From: DAHUZL01 sp035533215
GTDB lineage: Bacteria > Chloroflexota > Dormibacteria > Aeolococcales > Bog-877
Reading direction: 5' to 3'
DNA length: 64,000 bases
Assembly (NCBI GenBank): GCA_035533215.1
Contig: DATLUG010000039.1
Location: 8,978 to 72,977, forward strand
Shown here: positions 59,839 through 64,000 of the stretch, piece after piece
How positions within the stretch are numbered: position 1 is the first letter of the stretch
Layout: every line of letters starts with the position of its first letter
Made by a program: the position numbers and the translations under genes
The notes under the pieces: model-generated
Databases searched by the model: none
The model's input: only the letters and a program-made list of their open reading frames with translations
Told to the model about the DNA's origin: nothing

Positions 59839-60444
59839 TCAGCCGCTGAAGCTGAGCGAGCGCAGCATCGCGGTCCAGGCCGGTTGGAAGTGGCTCCAGA
59901 GGCTGGCCGGCACCGTGAAGCGGAGCAGGTACAGCGCGCCGCGCACGTCGATGAAGAACACCTGGCCGATCACCGAGACCGTCATCGGCGCCCCCGCCAC
60001 GATGCCGCTGAGCGAGCCCCGGAGCTGCTCGCCGGTGGTGGGGAACCCGCCGATCCGGGCCGGCAGGTGGGCCGGGAGGCGGTGCTCCCCCCGGGGGACG
60101 CTGCCCAGCAGCTCACGGTGGAGCACGCCGAGGACCTGCGCGGTCGCGACATCGCCGAGGGTGGCCGGCGATCGCTGCAGGATGAGGTTGGGGCTGAAGA
60201 ACTCCACGATGGGCGCGGTGAGGTAGAGGAGCGGCAGCGGGCCGCCGGCGTCCACCGTCCGGGCCAGCTGCGGGTCGTGGGCGACCAGCGCCGTCCGGTT
60301 TCCCCACGGCGGCGGGACCAGGATGCTGACCCCGTCGCGGGTCACCCGCACCGGCCGGCCGCCCGCGGCGAGGGCCGGCGACACCGCCCCGGCCAGGAGG
60401 AGACCGCCGATGACAACGCTGAGCCGCCGGGTGGGTGTGCGCAT
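59839..60444 (-). CDS. Predicted secreted protein of unknown function
   Basis: This 201-residue protein has a clear signal peptide (MRTPTRRLSVVIGGLLLAGAVSPALA). A mature part follows with GVSILVPPPWGNRTALVAHDPQLAR, IGGFPTTGEQLRGSLSG and a C-terminal LYLLRFTVPASLWSHFQPAW..MLRSLSFSG. The last pattern resembles proteins of the PsbP/LpqN-like class that end in an amphipathic helix, but I do not recognise a named family with certainty. It is transcribed divergently from recA. ATG 60444 lies 8 nt after a TAGGCT -10 element flanked by an inverted repeat. Confidence 0.8.
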   Translation of the reverse strand: MRTPTRRLSVVIGGLLLAGAVSPALAAGGRPVRVTRDGVSILVPPPWGNRTALVAHDPQLARTVDAGGPLPLLYLTAPIVEFFSPNLILQRSPATLGDVATAQVLGVLHRELLGSVPRGEHRLPAHLPARIGGFPTTGEQLRGSLSGIVAGAPMTVSVIGQVFFIDVRGALYLLRFTVPASLWSHFQPAWTAMLRSLSFSG

Positions 60445-60445
60445 G

Positions 60446-60467
60446 GCTCCCGAGCCTAGCCGGGAGC
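60446..60467 (-). promoter_or_regulatory. -10 element inside an inverted repeat (possible operator)
   Basis: GCTCCCG (60446-60452) and CGGGAGC (60461-60467) flank the TAGGCT -10 (minus strand 60458-60453) of the secreted-protein gene. A regulator bound there would block the promoter. Confidence 0.35.
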
Positions 60468-60563
60468 ACCGGGCGGCTGGCGGTCGTGGACCGTCTGTGA
60501 CCGGACCGTGGCGCCGCGGTGGCGGCCGCGCCGCTCGCGCTTGCCAGGCGAGGGGCCGGCTGC

Positions 60564-60583
60564 TACAATCGAACGCGCGTTCG
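60564..60583 (+). promoter_or_regulatory. recA promoter with LexA (SOS) box
   Basis: A -10 TACAAT (60564-60569) is directly followed by the perfect palindrome CGAACGCGCGTTCG (60570-60583). This matches the Gram-positive LexA consensus CGAACRNRYGTTCG at every position and covers the expected transcription start. Confidence 0.8.
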
Positions 60584-60645
60584 TATCGCGAGCCGGCGGC
60601 CGGCCCCTGGCGTGCGCGTTGACAAACACACACCGGAGTAGGACC

Positions 60646-61752
60646 ATGGCCACAGCGATGACGGTGGTGTCCGCGAGCGCCGCCCGGGGCAAGGAGCGGG
60701 AGTCGGTGACGACGGAGAAGGAGCGCTCGCTCAGCAGCGCGCTCGGGCAGATCGAGCGCAGCTATGGCAAGGGCGCCATCATGCGCCTCGGGGAGGCCGC
60801 CCTGCTGCGCAGCGTCGACACCATCTCGACCGGTGCGCTCACGCTCGACCTGGCCCTCGGCGTGGGGGGGGTGCCGCGGGGCCGGATCGTCGAGATCTAC
60901 GGCCCGGAGTCGTCCGGCAAGACCAGCCTCAGCCTCCACATCATCGCCGAGGCCCAGCGCCGCGGCGGGGTGGCCGCCTTCATCGACGCCGAGCACGCGC
61001 TCGATCCCGCCTACGCGGCCCGGATCGGGGTCCAGACCGACGATCTCCTGATCTCCCAGCCCGACACCGGCGAGCAGGCGCTGGAGATCGTCGAGGTGCT
61101 GATCCGGAGCCAGGCGGTGGACGTCGTGGTGATCGACTCGGTGGCCGCCCTGGTGCCCAAGGCGGAGATCGACGGGGAGATGGGGGACAGCCACGTCGGG
61201 CTGCAGGCCCGGCTGATGTCGCAGGCGATGCGCAAGCTCACCGCCGCCATCAGCCGGTCGAACTGCGCCGTCGTCTTCATCAACCAGCTGCGGGAGAAGG
61301 TGGGGGTGATGTTCGGCAGCCCCGAGGTGACGACCGGGGGCCGGGCGCTCAAGTTCTACGCGTCGGTGCGGATGGACATCAGGCGGGTGGACTCGATCAA
61401 GCAGGGCCTCGACGTCATCGGCAGCCGGGTCAAGGTCCGGGTGGTGAAGAACAAGGTGGCGGCGCCCTTCCGCACCGCCGAGTTCGACATCCTCTACAAC
61501 GAGGGCATCTCCTTCGCCGGCAGCGTCCTCGACGCCGCCATCGAGGCCGGGGTGGTCGAGAAGAGCGGCGCCTGGTTCAGCTTCGGCGAGATGCGGCTGG
61601 GGCAGGGGCGGGAGAACGTCCGCGACTTCCTCAAGGCCAGCCCCGACGTGCTGACGGACCTGGTCGACCAGGTCCGTCAGCGGGCGCTCGGGACCCCCGC
61701 CCTGGCGACGGTGCCGGAGCCGGACACCGCCGGGGTCGCGGCCCCGGCCTGA
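60646..61752 (+). CDS. recA: Recombinase A
   Basis: This 368-residue DNA strand-exchange ATPase also activates LexA self-cleavage. Walker A GPESSGKTS (about 86-94), VVVIDSVAALVPKAEIDGEMGDSHVGLQARLMSQAMRK and the L2-region INQLREKVGVMFGSPEVTTGG are intact. An N-terminal extension of about 20 residues precedes KERSLSSALGQIERSYGKGAI. ATG 60646 has a CGGAGTAGGA ribosome site, with about 70 nt of leader. A LexA box overlaps its promoter. Confidence 0.97.
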   Translation: MATAMTVVSASAARGKERESVTTEKERSLSSALGQIERSYGKGAIMRLGEAALLRSVDTISTGALTLDLALGVGGVPRGRIVEIYGPESSGKTSLSLHIIAEAQRRGGVAAFIDAEHALDPAYAARIGVQTDDLLISQPDTGEQALEIVEVLIRSQAVDVVVIDSVAALVPKAEIDGEMGDSHVGLQARLMSQAMRKLTAAISRSNCAVVFINQLREKVGVMFGSPEVTTGGRALKFYASVRMDIRRVDSIKQGLDVIGSRVKVRVVKNKVAAPFRTAEFDILYNEGISFAGSVLDAAIEAGVVEKSGAWFSFGEMRLGQGRENVRDFLKASPDVLTDLVDQVRQRALGTPALATVPEPDTAGVAAPA

Positions 61753-61783
61753 TCCCCCGGGCGGGCGCTGGCGCAGCGGTTCG

Positions 61784-61811
61784 GGACCGGACGGGCGCCG
61801 GCCGCCGGTCC
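61784..61811 (+). terminator. Hairpin after recA
   Basis: GGACCGG (61784-61790) and CCGGTCC (61805-61811) form a 7-bp stem, 32 bp after the recA stop and upstream of the rny promoter. Confidence 0.4.
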
Positions 61812-61838
61812 GATCCTGTGGGCCGACGACGGCGGCGA

Positions 61839-61844
61839 TAGAAT
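61839..61844 (+). promoter_or_regulatory. -10 element of rny
   Basis: TAGAAT, 112 nt before the rny ATG. Confidence 0.5.
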
Positions 61845-61955
61845 CGGGCCTACTTTCCGATCCATCGGCGCGCCGCGGGCCACCGCGGCCGGGGCGCGCC
61901 TTCCGTGCTGGCCCCGTCCGCGGGTGGGGCCGCACCTGCACACGAGGTGAGGGGC

Positions 61956-63527
61956 ATGCCAGGCCTCCTAGCGGCGTTGATCGTCATCGCGCTGATCGCG
62001 GCCGGCGCGATCGCCTACGCGGTGAGGGAGTCGCGGCGGGGCCGCGTCCAGCAGGGCCGGGACACGGAGCAGCTGGCGCTGGCCCGCGTCCAGCAGGGCC
62101 GGGACACGGAGCAGCTGGCGGTGGCCCGCGTCCAGATCGAGTCCGAGCGCCGGACCGCCGAGCTGGAGGCCAAGGACGCCGCCATCAAGCTCCGGGCGGC
62201 CCTGGAGGAGGAGCTGCGCGAGCGGCGCGCGGAGGCCGGCCGCCAGGAGGTGCGCGTCCAGCAGCGGGAGGAGCAGCTGGACCGGCGCCTGGACGAGGTG
62301 ACGAGCCGCCACCTCGCCATCACCGAGCGCGAGCAGCAGCTGGCCGCCGCCCAGACCGAGCTGGAGGCCGCCCGGGCGGAGGAGCAGCGGGTCCTGGAGC
62401 GGATCGCCGGTCTCACCCGGGAGGAGGCGCGCCAGCAGGTCCTGGCCGAGCTGGAGCACGAGCTGGTGGTGGAGAAGGCGGAGCGCATCCGCCGTGCCGA
62501 GGTCGAGCTGCGGGCGGACGTCGCGGCCCAGTCGCGCGAACTGCTCGTCACCACCATCCAGCGCCACGCCGCCGACCAGACCGGGGAGACCTCGGTGACG
62601 GTGGTGCCCCTGCCCAATGACGAGGTCAAGGGCCGGATCATCGGCCGGGAGGGGCGCAACATCCGGGCCCTGGAGGCCGCCACCGGGGTCGACCTCATCA
62701 TCGACGACACGCCCGAGGCGGTGGTCCTGAGCGGTTTCGACCCGATCCGCCGGGAGGTGGCGCGGGTGACCCTCAACCGGCTGCTGGCCGACGGCCGGAT
62801 CCACCCCGCCCGGATCGAGGAGATGGTGGCCAAGGCCAGGACCGAGGTGGGTCAGCGGGTCACCGAGGAGGGGGAGCGGGCGCTCTTCGAGCTGGGCCTC
62901 CAGGGGGTGCACCCGGAGGTGGTCAAGCTGGTGGGCACCCTCCGCTTCCGCTACAGCTACGGGCAGAACGTGCTCGCCCACAGCAAGGAGGTGGGCTTCC
63001 TCTCGGGGATGATCGCGGCCGAGATCGGCGCCGACGAGCACCTCGCCAAGGAGGCGGGGATGCTGCACGACATCGGCAAGGCGGTCGACCACGAGGTGGA
63101 GGGCTCCCACGCCGTCATCGGGGGGGAGATCCTGCGCCGGCTGGGCCGGCCGGAGGCGGTGATCCAGGCGGTCAGGTCCCACCACTACGACGTCGAGCCG
63201 ACCGGGGTCATCGCCTTCACCGTTCTCACCGCCGACGCCATCTCCGCCTCCCGCCCCGGTGCCCGCCGGGAGACCCTCTCCAGCTACATCAAGCGGCTGG
63301 AGAAGCTGGAGGAGATCGCCAACGGCTTCGAGGGGGTGGACCGGAGCTTCGCCCTCCAGGCCGGCCGAGAGGTTCGGATCATGGTCCGGCCCGACCGCAT
63401 CGACGACGCCCAGGCGACGGTGCTGGCCCGCGACATCGTGCGCCGGATCGAGAGCGACATGAGCTACCCCGGCACCATCAAGGTGACGGTGGTCCGGGAG
63501 ACCCGCGCCGTCGACTACGCGAAGTAG
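61956..63527 (+). CDS. rny: Ribonuclease Y
   Basis: This membrane-anchored endoribonuclease of 523 residues starts bulk mRNA decay in the family. It has an N-terminal helix (LLAALIVIALIAAGAIAYAV), a long coiled coil (about 30-205), a KH domain (VKGRIIGREGRNIRALEAATG, about 225-245) and an HD domain with catalytic H371-D372 (AGMLHDIGKAVDHEVEG). ATG 61956 has a GAGGTGAGGGG ribosome site. A 14-residue segment is duplicated at the start of the coiled coil. RNase J and PNPase genes lie within the same block. Confidence 0.97.
   Translation: MPGLLAALIVIALIAAGAIAYAVRESRRGRVQQGRDTEQLALARVQQGRDTEQLAVARVQIESERRTAELEAKDAAIKLRAALEEELRERRAEAGRQEVRVQQREEQLDRRLDEVTSRHLAITEREQQLAAAQTELEAARAEEQRVLERIAGLTREEARQQVLAELEHELVVEKAERIRRAEVELRADVAAQSRELLVTTIQRHAADQTGETSVTVVPLPNDEVKGRIIGREGRNIRALEAATGVDLIIDDTPEAVVLSGFDPIRREVARVTLNRLLADGRIHPARIEEMVAKARTEVGQRVTEEGERALFELGLQGVHPEVVKLVGTLRFRYSYGQNVLAHSKEVGFLSGMIAAEIGADEHLAKEAGMLHDIGKAVDHEVEGSHAVIGGEILRRLGRPEAVIQAVRSHHYDVEPTGVIAFTVLTADAISASRPGARRETLSSYIKRLEKLEEIANGFEGVDRSFALQAGREVRIMVRPDRIDDAQATVLARDIVRRIESDMSYPGTIKVTVVRETRAVDYAK
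62043..62135 (+). repeat. 42-bp tandem duplication in rny
   Basis: Units at 62043-62084 and 62085-62126 are nearly identical (one visible change in the 14-residue unit RVQQGRDTEQLA-L/V-A). A third partial unit CGCGTCCAG follows at 62127. It extends the coiled coil by two heptads per unit. Confidence 0.8.
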
Positions 63528-63549
63528 GGCGGGGAGGCCCGGACCGGTC

Positions 63550-63571
63550 CGCTCCCGCTGGGGCGGGAGCG
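63550..63571 (+). terminator. Hairpin after rny
   Basis: CGCTCCCGC (63550-63558), loop TGGG, GCGGGAGCG (63563-63571): a perfect 9-bp stem 22 bp after the rny stop. Confidence 0.65.
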
Positions 63572-63634
63572 CCCGCGCGGCCGTCGAGGGTGGGTCGGGA
63601 GCGGCTCCAGGTGAGCGCGCGGAAGTGGGATGAA

Positions 63635-63675
63635 GCTGTGGAAAACGGGTGTATAAGGGCTGTGACGGGGCTGTG
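63635..63675 (+). repeat. Three GCTGTG direct repeats in the promoter region of the last genes
   Basis: GCTGTG at 63635, 63659 and 63670 lie around an AT-rich GTATAAGG segment (63651-63658). The spacing is 24 and 11 bp. A TAAACT -10-like element follows at 63717-63722. This resembles a regulated promoter region; the factor is unknown. Confidence 0.4.
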
Positions 63676-63795
63676 TCGAAACGGACCGGGCGGTGGACCC
63701 AGCCCCGATCTCCGACTAAACTGCGGCTTCGGACGTGACCGGCCTCCGCCGCGGCCTGGAGTGGCAGCGGGCGACCACCACAGGGGACGCATGCG

Positions 63796-63903
63796 ATGGG
63801 CGCGGTGACGGCGGCAGTGTCGCTGTCTCGTCGGACCTGGACTGCGGTGGACAGGAGGCGGCTGCGCCTGCTCAGCCGGGCCTATGGCGAGGGCACGGCC
63901 TGA
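63796..63903 (+). CDS. Possible small basic protein, 35 residues
   Basis: Frame from ATG 63796 (alternative GTG 63805) encodes a short Arg-rich peptide including SLSRRTWTAVDRRRLRLLSRAYGEG. Its TGA shares a base with the ATG of the next frame, as in coupled genes elsewhere in this genome. No family is recognised. It could be a leader peptide for the downstream gene. Confidence 0.4.
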   Translation: MGAVTAAVSLSRRTWTAVDRRRLRLLSRAYGEGTA

Positions 63904-64000
63904 TGGCGCGGAACGCGGCGGAGATGCCGGCCGGCGTGCTCCCGGCTCCGACGTCGGGGCCCCAGGGGCCCGGAACTCCGAAGTGGGTCGGTCGCCTCGG
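63903..64000 (+). CDS. Start of an unidentified gene (runs off window)
   Basis: From ATG 63903, 32 complete codons remain open to the window edge: a Pro/Gly-rich start MARNAAEMPAGVLPAPTSG.. with no recognisable motif. Coupling to the preceding small frame and downstream placement from a promoter region support a real gene, but too little is visible to name it. Confidence 0.4.
   Translation, partial: MARNAAEMPAGVLPAPTSGPQGPGTPKWVGRL

Noticed and set aside
60619..60624. Perfect TTGACA upstream of recA
   Set aside because: No -10 element at the proper spacing downstream; the TACAAT with LexA box upstream explains the promoter better.
63638..63646. TGTGGAAAA as a DnaA box near the right edge
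   Set aside because: Differs from the consensus TGTGGATAA and no cluster of further DnaA boxes is present, so an origin is not supported.

Overview
The window is very GC-rich DNA (GTG starts are common and third codon positions are almost all G/C) from a free-living, aerobically respiring bacterium. Several traits point to the Terrabacteria side of the tree (Actinomycetota, Chloroflexota or Dormibacterota): the gene order rpsO-pnp-asd-rnj-ftsK-pgsA-cinA-recA-rny, an RNase J/RNase Y pair, a three-subunit mycobacterial Sdh1-like complex II, a DUF3090 protein and LLM-type flavin enzymes. The phylum is inference; a Dormibacterota-like lineage is my best guess.

Left edge (1-560): the 5' end of a tyrosine recombinase, an AT-richer spacer with repeated AGCGCT-core motifs, and tRNA-Gly(UCC) with its 3' end facing the integrase. 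This looks like the boundary of an integrated element. From 689 to 16789 lies a complete 14-subunit complex I locus (nuoA-N), mostly joined by 4-bp start/stop overlaps. It is interrupted between nuoD and nuoE by a polysaccharide flippase on the opposite strand. A family 2 glycosyltransferase is coupled to nuoN.

17.7-29 kb is an envelope region. It holds a tiny lipoprotein, a MacAB-like exporter whose adaptor carries an exceptionally long repetitive helical hairpin, a membrane-anchored Gly-rich partner, a sugar-nucleotide epimerase, a fusion of an LPG-synthase-type flippase domain with an ArnT/GT39-type glycosyltransferase, and a lipoprotein polysaccharide deacetylase. 29-34 kb is central metabolism: pyrophosphatase, malate dehydrogenase and sdhCAB. 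Its membrane anchor carries a Cys/His cluster fitting the Rieske-type centre of type F complex II.

34-43 kb is mixed: a histidine phosphatase, tRNA-Arg, a large secreted three-domain surface protein, an acyltransferase, an FKBP lipoprotein, DUF3090, a GH15 enzyme, two tRNA-Ser genes, tadA and tRNA-His. 43.4-44.3 kb is nearly gene-free. From 44.3 kb to the end comes an information-processing block: a DEAD-box helicase, rpsO, pnp, asd, an MBL hydrolase with an LLM enzyme, a family-4 uracil-DNA glycosylase, rnj, a DD-carboxypeptidase, ftsK, yajQ, pgsA, cinA, recA and rny. Four RNA-decay enzymes sit within 19 kb.

A recurring signal across the window is a TAnnnT-type -10 element exactly 6 nt before a start codon (five genes), which implies frequent leaderless transcription. 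A good LexA-type box lies at recA and a weaker one at ftsK. No CRISPR array, rRNA or transposase was seen.
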